NCBI GenBank assembly: GCA_050180485.1
Contig: JBFXED010000020.1
Coordinates: 3,690-67,689, forward strand
Direction of reading: 5' to 3'
DNA from: CADEGL01 sp050180485
GTDB taxonomy: Bacteria > Pseudomonadota > Alphaproteobacteria > CADEGL01
DNA length: 64,000 bases
Positions 25,508-34,137 of the stretch are shown piece by piece (position 1 is the stretch's first letter; the number at the start of each line of letters is the position of its first letter). A model generated the notes under the pieces. It was not told where the DNA came from and searched no databases. It saw only the letters and a program-made list of their open reading frames with translations. The position numbers and the translations under genes are program-made.

Positions 25508-26361
25508 CGCCGGCGCTTCCGGGTCAGGATCGATTTCAGCGGCGCGCGCGCGGTTTCGATCAACAATTCGGCCAAGCGCGCAGCGGCTTCCTCGACCAGC
25601 GCGCGGCCACGGGGGGCGTCGGCACGGCGCGCGTCGCCCACCACGCCGGCGGGGTTGAGATCCTGGGCCTGCCAGGCGAAGCCGGATTTCCCTTGGGGCG
25701 AAAGCCGCTTGTAGCGACCCGCCATGCGCTTAGTGGCCGAGGCGAAGTCCCGCGTCTTCCCGGAGCGCACCGACGACGGCTTCAGATGCAGCATGATCGA
25801 GGTCTCGACCGCGCCGCCGTGGATGCCGTGCTTGATCTCGTCGGCGGGAAAGCGCGCGCGGGCATCGTAGAGGTCGAAGCTGTTCACCGGCACGACCAGC
25901 ATCCCGCGATGGCGGCGCAGTTCCTGCGCGGCCAGGTCGATGGCGCCCGGCTGGCCGCCATGGCCGTTGACGATCACCAGACGCTCGATCCCCGCCGCCG
26001 CCACGCCCTCGCCGATCTCGACCACCAGGCGGATGAAAGTGTCCGGCTTGAGCGTCAGCGTGCCGGGAAAATCCGCATGCTCGGGCGAGACGCCGATCGG
26101 GATCATCGGCAGCACCAGCACCGGCACCGAGGGCGCGAGCTTCAGGAGCGCGCGCTCGACCACTGCGGAAGCAATGTCGGCGTCGACCGAAAGCGGCAGA
26201 TGCGGCCCGTGCTGCTCGGTGGCGCCGACGGGCAGCACCGCCACCGCGCGGCCGCGCGGCAGGCGCGCCAGCTCCTCCGTGGTCAGGTCATGCCAATGGC
26301 GGATCGCGACTCCGCGCCCTCCGCGAGCGGCTCCCGCCCTGGCGCTCCGCCGTCTTTTCAC
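25504..26361 (-). CDS. Creatininase family amidohydrolase
   Basis: A 285-residue member of the creatininase/MftE fold, which hydrolyses cyclic or linear amide bonds with two metals. The ligand motifs are present: GATEQHGPHLPLSVDADIA (Glu, His, Asp), NGHGGQ and HGIHGGAVETSIM. The GTG at 26361 overlaps the stop of the upstream M20 peptidase gene (GTGA), so the two are coupled; a further upstream frame would overlap that gene. The pairing suggests successive steps on one substrate. Confidence 0.88.
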   Translation of the reverse strand: MKRRRSARAGAARGGRGVAIRHWHDLTTEELARLPRGRAVAVLPVGATEQHGPHLPLSVDADIASAVVERALLKLAPSVPVLVLPMIPIGVSPEHADFPGTLTLKPDTFIRLVVEIGEGVAAAGIERLVIVNGHGGQPGAIDLAAQELRRHRGMLVVPVNSFDLYDARARFPADEIKHGIHGGAVETSIMLHLKPSSVRSGKTRDFASATKRMAGRYKRLSPQGKSGFAWQAQDLNPAGVVGDARRADAPRGRALVEEAAARLAELLIETARAPLKSILTRKRRR

Positions 26362-27614
26362 GTCCGGCTCAGATAGTCGTAGGCCGACAGCGCGTGGGTG
26401 CGCACGATGTGGAGGAAGGTCTCGATCTCGACCGCCTCGTGGCACGCGCCCATGCCTTCCGGTGACGGGCCGTAGACGTAGGCCGGGATGTTCTTATAGC
26501 GCCACAGCCGCGCGTCGGTGCCGCCCAGGCTCACGACCGGCACCGGCTTGTAGCCGCCCAGCGCCGCGTTGGCCTGCAGATGCTCGACCATCTCGTGATA
26601 GGGCTCGCACCAGGACGGCGGCATGAAGTTGATCTCCTCCATCTTGGCCTCGGGATACTTGGCCAGGATTTTGTCGATCTCCTTCATGACCATCTCCTTG
26701 GTCACGCCCACGGGCAGGCGGATGTCAGCCTCCAGGCGCGCCACGTCGGCGATCATGTTGACCTTGAGGCCCGCCTGCACGACGCCGATATTGACCGTGA
26801 CCTTGCCCACGCTGCGCGAGGCGCCGTCGCCCATCGCGCGATCGATCGTGTCCTTGGCCTCGGTCAGCGCCTTCTGCACGTTGTCGGGCAGCACGGCCTT
26901 GATCTCCTCCAGCTTCTCCAGATCCATCGCCAGGCGTGCGGCGATCTTGGCCGCGTTGGGCGAGGAATGCGGATAGGCGCCGTGGCCGCCCTTGGTCTTG
27001 ATCACGAAGGCGGTCCAGAACGGACCTTTCTCGCCGAAGCGGATCGAATGCGGGCTCGACGGCTCGCCGTTGAGGCAGCAATCGCCCAAGACCTCCGGCA
27101 CGTTGTCCATCAAATAGCGCGCGCCCATGGGTCCGAACGTCTCCTCGTCGGAAACGCAGGTGAGCGTCAGCTTGCCCTTCCACTTGTCCTTCATGCGCGC
27201 GAGATAGCGGTAGGTCATGATCGAGGCGGTCGTGCCGCACTTCATGTCGCAGGCGCCGCGGCCCCAGACCTTGCCCTCGGCGACCTTGCCGCTCCATGCG
27301 CCGTACTTCCAGCGCGGGTCGCTTTCATCCGCCGGGAAGGCGTCGATATGGCCGTTCAGCACCAGGTGCCGCCCGGCGCCCTTGCCCTCGACCGTGCCCA
27401 CGATGTTGGCCTGCAACGGATCGGGATCGACGATGCGGTAGGGCAGCTTCTCGGCGTCGAGAAACTTGCGGATATGGGCCACGCCCGTGCGCGTGTCGCC
27501 GGGCGGGTTGGGCGTCTTACAAGCCACGAATTCGGACAGGAACTGGACCAGCTTGTCCTTGTCCTGCTCGATCCAATCCAGCAACTGCTTCTTCTCGGCG
27601 CTCATCGCGGCCAT
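26358..27614 (-). CDS. M20 family ArgE/DapE-type deacylase/peptidase
   Basis: A 418-residue zinc amidohydrolase. Motifs are NGHIDAFPAD (His and Asp), GRGACDMKCGTTAS, the catalytic Glu pair in CVSDEETFGP, and the dimerisation domain near GGHGAYPHSSPNAA. The C-terminal metal His lies in MGACHEAVEIETF. I chose the ATG at 27614 because AGGGG precedes it by 5-7 bases. Relatives act on N-acyl amino acids; the exact substrate is unknown. Confidence 0.9.
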   Translation of the reverse strand: MAAMSAEKKQLLDWIEQDKDKLVQFLSEFVACKTPNPPGDTRTGVAHIRKFLDAEKLPYRIVDPDPLQANIVGTVEGKGAGRHLVLNGHIDAFPADESDPRWKYGAWSGKVAEGKVWGRGACDMKCGTTASIMTYRYLARMKDKWKGKLTLTCVSDEETFGPMGARYLMDNVPEVLGDCCLNGEPSSPHSIRFGEKGPFWTAFVIKTKGGHGAYPHSSPNAAKIAARLAMDLEKLEEIKAVLPDNVQKALTEAKDTIDRAMGDGASRSVGKVTVNIGVVQAGLKVNMIADVARLEADIRLPVGVTKEMVMKEIDKILAKYPEAKMEEINFMPPSWCEPYHEMVEHLQANAALGGYKPVPVVSLGGTDARLWRYKNIPAYVYGPSPEGMGACHEAVEIETFLHIVRTHALSAYDYLSRT

Positions 27615-27726
27615 GACGTCCCCTCCCCCAAATAACCGACCGGCGAGCCTAAGGGCTGGCGGCGGGGGTTTCAACGCGGCTGCCCGCCCGCTAGCGTGGG
27701 CGCGGAAGCCAAGACGGGAGAGCGAA

Positions 27727-28014
27727 ATGGTGGCCTATGCGATCGCCGAGCAGATCGTCCACGACCAAGCGAAGTTCGACGAATACCGCAAGCAGGTCGC
27801 GCCGCTGATCGAACGGTTCGGCGGCAAGTATCTGAACAACGGCGTGACGCGCGTGCTGGACGGCAAGGCGTGGAAACCCGAGCGCGTCATCATCATCGAG
27901 TTCCCCGACAAGGCCGCGCTCGACGGCTGGTACAATTCGCCGGAATACCAGCCCATGCGCAAGCTGCGCGACGAATGCGCGACCGTGATGCTGATCGCGC
28001 TGGAAGGGCGCTAA
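27727..28014 (+). CDS. DUF1330 domain protein
   Basis: A 95-residue ferredoxin-like (dimeric alpha-beta barrel) protein. VAYAIAEQIVHDQAKFDEYRKQVAPLIERFGGKYL and IIIEFPDKAALDGWYNSPEYQPM match DUF1330. GGGAGAG precedes the ATG at 27727. Members often accompany catabolic genes; the function is unknown. Confidence 0.9.
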   Translation: MVAYAIAEQIVHDQAKFDEYRKQVAPLIERFGGKYLNNGVTRVLDGKAWKPERVIIIEFPDKAALDGWYNSPEYQPMRKLRDECATVMLIALEGR

Positions 28015-28020
28015 GGCGTC

Positions 28021-28380
28021 CTAGCGCGAGGCGGCTTGCTGCGCGGGGCGCGGGTCGGACGCGCGCGGCACCTCGGCGCCGCCGACCCCCACGCCCAGCG
28101 CCACCAGCACGAGCCAGCGCCCCAGGCCCTGCGCCGCCCATTCGGGCCGCACGAAGACGCGCGCGAGGCGGCCCGAGACGGCGTCGAGCAGCCCCAGCAC
28201 TTCGCCCGCGCGCACGGCCACGAACAGCCGGCCGGAAGCGACCGCGCTGCGGAATTCGGCGGCCGAGCCCACGGGCGGGGTCGACGGGTCGTCCTCGGAG
28301 ATATGGCAGGCCGCCAGCACCGCGCGCTCGTCGTCGCTGGTGCCGCGCCGGATGGTGATGCGGTCGAAGGGGCGTCGCAT
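28021..28380 (-). CDS. Short GNAT-like acetyltransferase, possibly truncated
   Basis: A 119-residue protein with ITIRRGTSDDERAVLAACHI at the start and the acetyl-CoA binding motif VFVRPEWAAQGLGRWLV near residues 74-90. It ends about 30 residues early for a GNAT domain, and the last segment (RASDPRPAQQAASR) does not look like the usual final strands. The 3' end may therefore be degraded. Confidence 0.6.
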   Translation of the reverse strand: MRRPFDRITIRRGTSDDERAVLAACHISEDDPSTPPVGSAAEFRSAVASGRLFVAVRAGEVLGLLDAVSGRLARVFVRPEWAAQGLGRWLVLVALGVGVGGAEVPRASDPRPAQQAASR

Positions 28381-28513
28381 GAAAAGCCTCGGGGGGACAG
28401 GCTTGGAAACGGGCCGGACTTTACGCTGCCGGAACGGTGCGAGTCAGCCCCGCGATGGTGACAAAAAGATGGCGCGGTGAGAGGCCCCACCTCACCGGGA
28501 GGAGGAATAAGTT

Positions 28514-28573
28514 CGGCAAGCGTCCCTTGTGCCCCCTCTCCGCCCTTCAGGGGGGAGAGGGCCGGGGTGAGGT
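28514..28573. repeat. REP-like repeat, left copy at DUF559 gene
   Basis: GGCAAGCGTCCCTTGTGCCC leads into a CCCTCTCCGCCCTTC/AGGGGGGAGAGGG hairpin and then CGGGGTGAGGTGG. A direct copy lies at 28986-29047 and an inverted copy of the hairpin part at 28935-28976, so the DUF559 gene is framed. Confidence 0.8.
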
Positions 28574-28597
28574 GGATTGCGCTAAAATGCCCCCCCC

Positions 28598-28987
28598 ATG
28601 CCGACCGGCGCACGCATCCGTACCGCCCGCAAGCTCCGCCGCGACGCAACCAACGCAGAGCAGGTGCTATGGCGCGCGTTGCGCGCCAGCGGGTGGCCCT
28701 GGAAATTCCGGCGTCAGCACCCCATCGGAGAATCCGTCGCTGATTTCGCCTGCGTATCCGGCAAGCTAGTCATCGAACTGGACGGCGGGCAGCACGCCGA
28801 AATGGCCGAAGCCGATGCGCGACGCAGCGACATGCTCGCACATCACGGCTATCGCGTGATCCGGTTCTGGAACCACGACGTGCTCGGCAATCTCGACGGC
28901 GTGATGGAAACGATTCGGCGGGAGCTGGAAAACCCACCTCACCCCGACCCTCTCCCCCCTGAAGGGCGGAGAGGGAGAAGCAGGTAG
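28598..28987 (+). CDS. DUF559 Vsr-like endonuclease domain protein
   Basis: A 129-residue protein of the DUF559 family, related to very-short-patch-repair and other PD-(D/E)XK endonucleases. Likely catalytic residues are E21 (NAEQVLWRALR), D49 (ESVADFAC) and E60/D62 (LVIELDGGQH). The last 18 residues (PPHPDPLPPEGRRGRSR) are simply the translation of an inverted REP-like repeat. The gene and its repeats look like one transposable or gene-conversion unit. The cellular role of DUF559 proteins is unproved. Confidence 0.85.
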   Translation: MPTGARIRTARKLRRDATNAEQVLWRALRASGWPWKFRRQHPIGESVADFACVSGKLVIELDGGQHAEMAEADARRSDMLAHHGYRVIRFWNHDVLGNLDGVMETIRRELENPPHPDPLPPEGRRGRSR

Positions 28988-29047
28988 GCAAAATCTCTTG
29001 TACCCCCTCTCCGCCGCGTGCGGGGGAGAGGGGCGGGGTGAGGTGGC
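28935..29047. repeat. Inverted and direct REP-like copies after DUF559 gene
   Basis: Positions 28935-28976 are nearly the exact reverse complement of 28531-28573. Positions 28986-29047 repeat the left element in direct orientation (GGCAAAATCTCTTGTACC, then the hairpin and GGGGTGAGGTGG) with a different loop. Confidence 0.8.
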
Positions 29048-29054
29048 TTGAGAC

Positions 29055-29081
29055 GAGTCCGCGCCGGAAAGCGCGCTTCAA
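29055..29081. repeat. Short dispersed repeat (GAGTCCGCG...GCGCGCTTCAA), copy 1
   Basis: Related copies lie at 30588-30614 and 42972-42997. Each directly follows a GGGGAGAGGGT-type hairpin repeat and abuts a gene end. Confidence 0.6.
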
Positions 29082-30251
29082 TCACACCCAGCCGGTGTAG
29101 ACGCCCATGCCGCGCTTCTTGATCTGGCCGCCGATGATGACGCGCTGGATCTCGGAGGTGCCTTCCCAGATGCGCTCGACGCGCATCTCGCGCCACAGGC
29201 GCTCGACCGGGTTCTCGCGCATATAGCCGCGCCCGCCCAGGACCTGCAGCGCCTTGTCGGTCACGCGCCCGACCATCTCGGAGGCTTGGAGCTTCACGGC
29301 GCTGGCGCGCGCATGCACCAGCTTCGGATCGATCCCCTGCGAGACCTCCCAGCCCACGCGGTAGAGCATGGCCTTGGTCGCCATGATCTCGACCGCCATG
29401 TCGGCCAGCATGGATTCGACGGCCTGGAAGTCGCGGATCTGTTTGCCGAACTGCACGCGCTCGGAGGCATAGGCATTGGCCGCCTCGGCCGCGCGGATGG
29501 CGGCACCGAGGCAGCGCGCGGCGATCTCGAGCCGCGTCTCGATGAACCATTCCTTGGTCAGGTCCAGGCCGTGGCCCGGCTCGCCCAGCATCTGGGCCGG
29601 CGTGCACTCCACGTTCTTGAAGACGATCTCGGCGTGGGTGAAATAGGCGTTGTGGGTGAATTTCGGCACCCGCTTCACCTCGACGCCCTTCTGGTCGGCC
29701 TCGACCAGGAAGATCGTGGGCTTCTTCGGATCGCCGTCCATGTGGACATGGACGAGGAAGAAATCGGCCAGGTTGGCGCCGGTGACGAACCATTTCTCAC
29801 CGTTGATGACGTAATTGCCGCCGCGCTTCACGGCGTTCGCCGCCACGGCGCTCGCGTCCGAGCCCGCGCCGGGTTCCGTGATCGCATAGGCCGAGCGCCG
29901 GTCGCCCGCGCAGCTCGGGCGCAGATAGGTGTCGATCTGCTGCTTGGTGCCCGCACGCAGCGGCACCGCCGGGCGCCACACCGAAGACCACAGGCAGCCG
30001 GTCGCCTTCGCCAGCTCCTCGTGGCAGACAATCTGCTGCAGCACGTTGAAGCCCTGACCGCCCACGTCCTTCTCGTGGTTATAGCCGCCGAGCTTCGAAT
30101 CCTGGACCTGCCGGATCAGCGCCTTGCGCGCCTGGGTCGAAAGCCCGTCGTTTTCCTCGCACTCCTGCTCCAAGGGGAACAGCACCGTCTCGGCGAATTT
30201 TTTCGCCCGCGCGGCGATCGCCTTGTCGTCCTTGGTGAGCGTGAGGTCCAT
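29082..30251 (-). CDS. Acyl-CoA dehydrogenase
   Basis: A 389-residue FAD enzyme that introduces the alpha-beta double bond in acyl-CoA. It has AYAITEPGAGSDASA, the NGEKWFVTGANLADFF strand, the GRGYMRENPVERLWRE segment and IWEGTSEIQR, where the catalytic-base Glu is usually found. Chain-length preference cannot be read. It lies upstream of repeats and a CoA ligase on the same strand, so both may serve acid degradation. Confidence 0.93.
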   Translation of the reverse strand: MDLTLTKDDKAIAARAKKFAETVLFPLEQECEENDGLSTQARKALIRQVQDSKLGGYNHEKDVGGQGFNVLQQIVCHEELAKATGCLWSSVWRPAVPLRAGTKQQIDTYLRPSCAGDRRSAYAITEPGAGSDASAVAANAVKRGGNYVINGEKWFVTGANLADFFLVHVHMDGDPKKPTIFLVEADQKGVEVKRVPKFTHNAYFTHAEIVFKNVECTPAQMLGEPGHGLDLTKEWFIETRLEIAARCLGAAIRAAEAANAYASERVQFGKQIRDFQAVESMLADMAVEIMATKAMLYRVGWEVSQGIDPKLVHARASAVKLQASEMVGRVTDKALQVLGGRGYMRENPVERLWREMRVERIWEGTSEIQRVIIGGQIKKRGMGVYTGWV

Positions 30252-30311
30252 GGAAGTCTCCCGGTCAGGCTGGAATTTCGGGGCGAAGATTAGGGGGTCG
30301 GATAGAAAAAG

Positions 30312-30397
30312 TCCTCACCCTGAGCGCGTCGAAGGGTGAGCTTCCATTCACTCTGCAGACCCCATGCTTCGACAAGCTCAGCATGAGGAGCTTTTTT
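30312..30397. repeat. Dispersed double-palindrome repeat R1, copy 1
   Basis: Two imperfect palindromes lie side by side: CTCACCCTGAGC...TCGAAGGGTGAG and CATGCTTCGACAAGCTCAGCATG. Copies occur at 42811-42886 (inverted) and 58391-58471. The copy is followed by a T-run and could end transcription. Confidence 0.85.
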
Positions 30398-30401
30398 GAG
30401 G

Positions 30402-30617
30402 CCCCCTCTCCCGCTCGCATAGGCTCGCACCCTCTCCCGCGTGGGGGAGAGGGTCAGCGAAGCCATCTTTCTTTACTTTCCCTTTCTCCCGCGTTGGGGA
30501 GGGGTAAAAAGGGGCGAACTCTTTTTTTACTTTCCCCCTCCCCTAGCGGGAGGGGTCAGGGGCGGGGGAGCCGCGCACGCGGCCTAGGACAGTCGCGCCG
30601 GATGGCGCGCTTCATTT
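30402..30617. repeat. Array of GGGGAGAGGG-type REP repeats
   Basis: This non-coding stretch of over 200 bases holds at least three CCCTCTCCC/GGGGAGAGGG-type hairpins (near 30404-30460, 30485-30510 and 30535-30575) and ends with a GCGCGCTTCA repeat (30588-30614). With the R1 copy it accounts for the whole 366-base gap between the two genes. No gene is visible. Confidence 0.75.
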
Positions 30618-32720
30618 TCAGTCCGCCGCCGCCGCAGCCTGGGTTTTGGCCACGACCAGCGCGTCCAAGGCCACGGCGCCCGAGGGGCCGCAGCGCAAGG
30701 GGTTCACGTCGATCTCGCCGATCAGGTCGCCCAAGTCGGCGGCCAGGACCGACAGGCGCGCGACGGCGCGGGCGAGCGATGCCATGTCCGAGGGCGCCGC
30801 GCCGCGCTTGCCATCCAACAACGGCCGCAGGCGCAAGCGGTCCACCATGCGGCGCGCGCCGGCTTCGTCCACCGGCGGCAGGGCCACGGAGCGGTCGGCC
30901 ATCACCTCGATCAACGTGCCGCCCGCGCCCACCAGGACCAAGGGGCCCCACTGGGCGTCGGTGATCATGCCGAGCGCCAACTCGACGCCCGGCCCCGCCA
31001 TGGGCGCCACCAGGACGCGCGGGCCCAGGCGCTTCGCCATGTCGGCATAGGCGTCCTTGAAGGCGGCTTCATCGGCGATGCCGAGCTTCACGCCGCCCTT
31101 GTCGGTCTTGTGCAGGATGCCCGGCGTCGCGGTTTTGAGCACGACGGGGAAGCCGAACTTCCTCGCCGCCGCCAGCGCCGCCCCCTCGCCCTCCACCACC
31201 GCATGGGGCTGCACCGGCACGCCGTAGTCGGACAGAAGCGCCAGGCTCTCCGTCTCGTCGAGCGCGCCGCCCTGGCTCAGGCGCGCGCGCCATTTCGCGC
31301 GCAGCTTGTCGTCCACCTTGGCGGGCGCAACATCGGCGGGACGCGCGAGGAAATCCCGGTACGCCATGGCGGCCTTGACCGCAACCAGGGCGTTGCGCGT
31401 GCCGTCCAGCACGGGGATGCCCAGCTCCTTGGCGCGCAGCGCGATATCGCGGTGAAGCAGGCCCGAGAAATTGGTCGCCATGACGATGGGCTTGGCGGGA
31501 ACGTCGGCGGCCACGGAGGCCGCGATATGGATCTGCGCCTCGGACAGGAACTCGCCCGTGCGCATGTCGCGCAGGAGGATCGTGATGCCCGTGTCCGGAT
31601 CCCGCTGCAATGCCACCAGGCAATCGCGGTAGATGTTCTCCCAATCGACCATGGTGCCCCAGGCGTCGACCGGGTTCACCGCATCGAGGCCCGGCACCAG
31701 CCGCTCGCGCAGGCGCGCGACGGTCGTGTCGTTGATCTTGGCGAAGGGCACGCCGAGATCGGCGGCGAGATCGATCAGCATGCCGCGCTCGCCGCCCGAA
31801 TCGCCCAAGACCGCCAAGGCGCCGGGGCCGACCGCGCGGTCGTGGGACAGAAGCGTGAGCACCGCCGCCATCTCGTACAGATCGTTCACGCGCACGACGC
31901 CGTAGCGGTCGAACAGCGCCTCGTAGGCCGCGTCGTTGCCCGCGATGGCGCCGGAATGGCTGACCGCCAGCTTGGCCGCGACCTCGGTGCGCCCGATCTT
32001 GATCGCCACCACCGGCACGCCCTTGCGCGTGGCCTTCTCCAGCGCGGCGATGAAGCCCGCGGGGTCGCGCACCGTCTCCATGAACAGGGCCAGGACGCGC
32101 GTGGAAGGCTGCTCCAGCGCGTAGTCCATGTAGTCGGCCATGGTGGTGGCCAGCTCCTGGCCGCTGGAGACGATGGTCGAGAAGCCCAGGCGCGGGTCGC
32201 TGGTGGTCAACGCGCCGAACGCCGTGCCCGAATGGGTGATGAAAAAGATGCCGCCCGAGGCCACCGGCGCCGGCGGCGGATAGCCGCAGACAAAAGTCCG
32301 CTCGGCGGGGCCGTAATAGCCCATGCCATTGGCGCCGCAGAGCGGCAGCCCGGCCTCGCGCGCCATGCGCTGCAGCCGCTTCACGAGCGGTGGGCTGGTG
32401 TCGTTCTCCAGATGCGGGTTGTCGAAGATGGCGGCCGCGCGCGCCTTGCACGCGATGGCCTCGGCGAGCGCCGCTTCCAGCCCCTTGCTGCCCACGCACA
32501 GGACGGCCAGGTCGACCGGCTCCGGCAGGGCAGAGAGCGAGGGGAAACACGGATAGCCCTCGATCTCCGGATACTTCGGATTGACCGCATAGACCTTGCC
32601 CGCATAGCCGCCCAGACGGATGGCCTTGAGCACGCCATTGCCCGGCGTCTTCTCCCGGGGAGAAGCGCCGACGAAGGCGATGGAACGGGGTTTCAGGAGG
32701 GGGTCGAGGCGGTGGGACAT
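30618..32720 (-). CDS. NDP-forming acyl-CoA synthetase, fused alpha-beta
   Basis: A 700-residue enzyme of the ADP-forming acetyl-CoA synthetase superfamily that couples acyl-CoA and ATP. The N-terminal CoA-binding domain (RSIAFVGASPREKTPGNG, residues about 12-29) is followed by the succinyl-CoA-ligase-like domain and a C-terminal ATP-grasp domain (FPVVLKTATPGILHKTDKGG). The substrate could be an unusual acid, given the acyl-CoA dehydrogenase next door. I chose the ATG at 32720; a TTG 21 bases upstream is possible. Confidence 0.92.
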   Translation of the reverse strand: MSHRLDPLLKPRSIAFVGASPREKTPGNGVLKAIRLGGYAGKVYAVNPKYPEIEGYPCFPSLSALPEPVDLAVLCVGSKGLEAALAEAIACKARAAAIFDNPHLENDTSPPLVKRLQRMAREAGLPLCGANGMGYYGPAERTFVCGYPPPAPVASGGIFFITHSGTAFGALTTSDPRLGFSTIVSSGQELATTMADYMDYALEQPSTRVLALFMETVRDPAGFIAALEKATRKGVPVVAIKIGRTEVAAKLAVSHSGAIAGNDAAYEALFDRYGVVRVNDLYEMAAVLTLLSHDRAVGPGALAVLGDSGGERGMLIDLAADLGVPFAKINDTTVARLRERLVPGLDAVNPVDAWGTMVDWENIYRDCLVALQRDPDTGITILLRDMRTGEFLSEAQIHIAASVAADVPAKPIVMATNFSGLLHRDIALRAKELGIPVLDGTRNALVAVKAAMAYRDFLARPADVAPAKVDDKLRAKWRARLSQGGALDETESLALLSDYGVPVQPHAVVEGEGAALAAARKFGFPVVLKTATPGILHKTDKGGVKLGIADEAAFKDAYADMAKRLGPRVLVAPMAGPGVELALGMITDAQWGPLVLVGAGGTLIEVMADRSVALPPVDEAGARRMVDRLRLRPLLDGKRGAAPSDMASLARAVARLSVLAADLGDLIGEIDVNPLRCGPSGAVALDALVVAKTQAAAAAD

Positions 32721-32800
32721 GGGGACAAAAATGCAAAGCAACGAGTTTGGACTATTAACCCGAAAAAGCTGCGGGAGTAAATTGCTGCCTACTCAAAAGC

Positions 32801-33346
32801 TCAGCTCTTAACTGAACGCTTGCCACCTTTCGCTTTCTTAGACTTTCGCTTGCGACGAAGGTCTGGCCATATTTCAAAGCGAAGGTTGCGAACCTCCGCT
32901 TTAACGGCCTCTAAATCCTGCAAAAGCACATCTAAATCGGCCTCCACTATAACCTTCTTGTTCTTTGTCAGCCCCTGCCCGTCTCGCTGTTGATTCGTAC
33001 GCGTTCTAGTAAAACTTAAGCTAACGGTCTCGCCTTCTCGGCTCATGCCCCAAGCAGAATGAAAGAGTTCATTCCGACGCTTCTCAACGCTTTCGACTTT
33101 ATTGACAAGTGCAAAATAGCGGCCCTTTAAGACGTCATCTGCAATTTCTTTTTTCAGCAACGCTGTCGTAAGTTCGAGCAGCTGATTAAATTGCATTCTC
33201 GAAGTGACGATCATCCCTTTATCGAAATTTACTAAAAACCCTTTCACATAAAGTTTAAACAGATACTCAATTTGCCCGAATAAAATTGCGATTGCGCCCA
33301 AGCGCTGAGTTACAGCTGTCGGCCATTGACTATGTAAGTCAACCAT
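32801..33346 (-). CDS. HEPN-type protein, possible RNase
   Basis: A 181-residue mostly helical protein. Residues 91-96 read RNELFH, an exact R-(polar)-x3-H motif of the HEPN superfamily, in a helix context (NKVESVEKRRNELFHSAWG). An earlier helix (FGQIEYLFKLYVKGF) fits the first HEPN helix. The tail is strongly basic (RRKRKSKKAKGGKR). HEPN proteins are commonly RNases of toxin and defence systems. It is AT-richer than its flanks and lies 20 bases after the ImmA/IrrE gene. RNase activity is inference. Confidence 0.7.
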   Translation of the reverse strand: MVDLHSQWPTAVTQRLGAIAILFGQIEYLFKLYVKGFLVNFDKGMIVTSRMQFNQLLELTTALLKKEIADDVLKGRYFALVNKVESVEKRRNELFHSAWGMSREGETVSLSFTRTRTNQQRDGQGLTKNKKVIVEADLDVLLQDLEAVKAEVRNLRFEIWPDLRRKRKSKKAKGGKRSVKS

Positions 33347-33366
33347 ATGAGCCCCTCCGCCAAACT

Positions 33367-34137
33367 TCAGTCGTAGAGCATTCCCTCGTCCTTAAACGTA
33401 AGAACAGTAAGAACTTGGCCATCAAAGGTACGAAAAGTCTGTTCGTACAATTCTAAATCTTCCGCCCCATCACGGTCGAACCACGCGTCCGCACCTATCA
33501 ATGCTCGATGACTGGCCTCTATCTCACCGCGCATTACATTAGCGGCATACGAATCTTCATCTAATTTTTCTCTTGGAAACCACTTGTTAGGGATGTTCGC
33601 GGGACGACTGAACCATCTTCTTCCTCTCGCGTCATGGCAAACCAACATAACTGGCTCAAGTCCAATTTCGACAAGCCGCAGGGCAGCCGCGGTGAGGCTT
33701 ACCGAAAACTCATCGGCAAGCGCCCTGATGCTTTTGTACGTAACAGCACCAAGATTCCTTGCGGTAGGCACGAAAAGGTAGCGGGGCAACAGGAGGTCGG
33801 CCGCATAACTATCCGCCACTCGCTCAGGATCAGACGGCAAACGTTGAGGATTTCCAATGTCCTCAGATTTACACACAAACGACCGACCACGATGGTAATA
33901 CCAGTGCCCCAATTCGTGGGCTGCCGAGAATCTCCGTCTTGTCGGCAATGTGTTGTTACTCACCGTGATTATTGCTTTATCTCCTCGACCGATAATTCGC
34001 GCCTCACATCCACGAAGAAAGGCACGCTTTATGATCGCCCCTTCAGAATAAGCAATCGCTTCGACATCGATTTCGCTTGGCGCAGAAATTCCCAGTGTGC
34101 GCAAAAGTTCTTCGGCAGGACGAGCATTGTCACTCAA
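33367..34137 (-). CDS. ImmA/IrrE family metallo-endopeptidase
   Basis: A 256-residue zinc protease with the HExxH motif at residues 74-78 (AAHELGHWYYHR) and a downstream third-ligand region (PERVADSYAADLLLPRYLF). ImmA cleaves the ICEBs1 repressor ImmR, and IrrE cleaves DdrO in Deinococcus. A C-terminal domain of about 90 residues follows the protease. Its ATG overlaps the stop of the upstream small gene, so the likely target is that protein or the sigma-like factor; this is inference. Confidence 0.9.
   Translation of the reverse strand: MSDNARPAEELLRTLGISAPSEIDVEAIAYSEGAIIKRAFLRGCEARIIGRGDKAIITVSNNTLPTRRRFSAAHELGHWYYHRGRSFVCKSEDIGNPQRLPSDPERVADSYAADLLLPRYLFVPTARNLGAVTYKSIRALADEFSVSLTAAALRLVEIGLEPVMLVCHDARGRRWFSRPANIPNKWFPREKLDEDSYAANVMRGEIEASHRALIGADAWFDRDGAEDLELYEQTFRTFDGQVLTVLTFKDEGMLYD

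Noticed and set aside
31110..32780. 556-codon plus-strand frame opposite the acyl-CoA synthetase
   Set aside because: Antisense to a recognised 700-residue enzyme, no domain, shadow composition.
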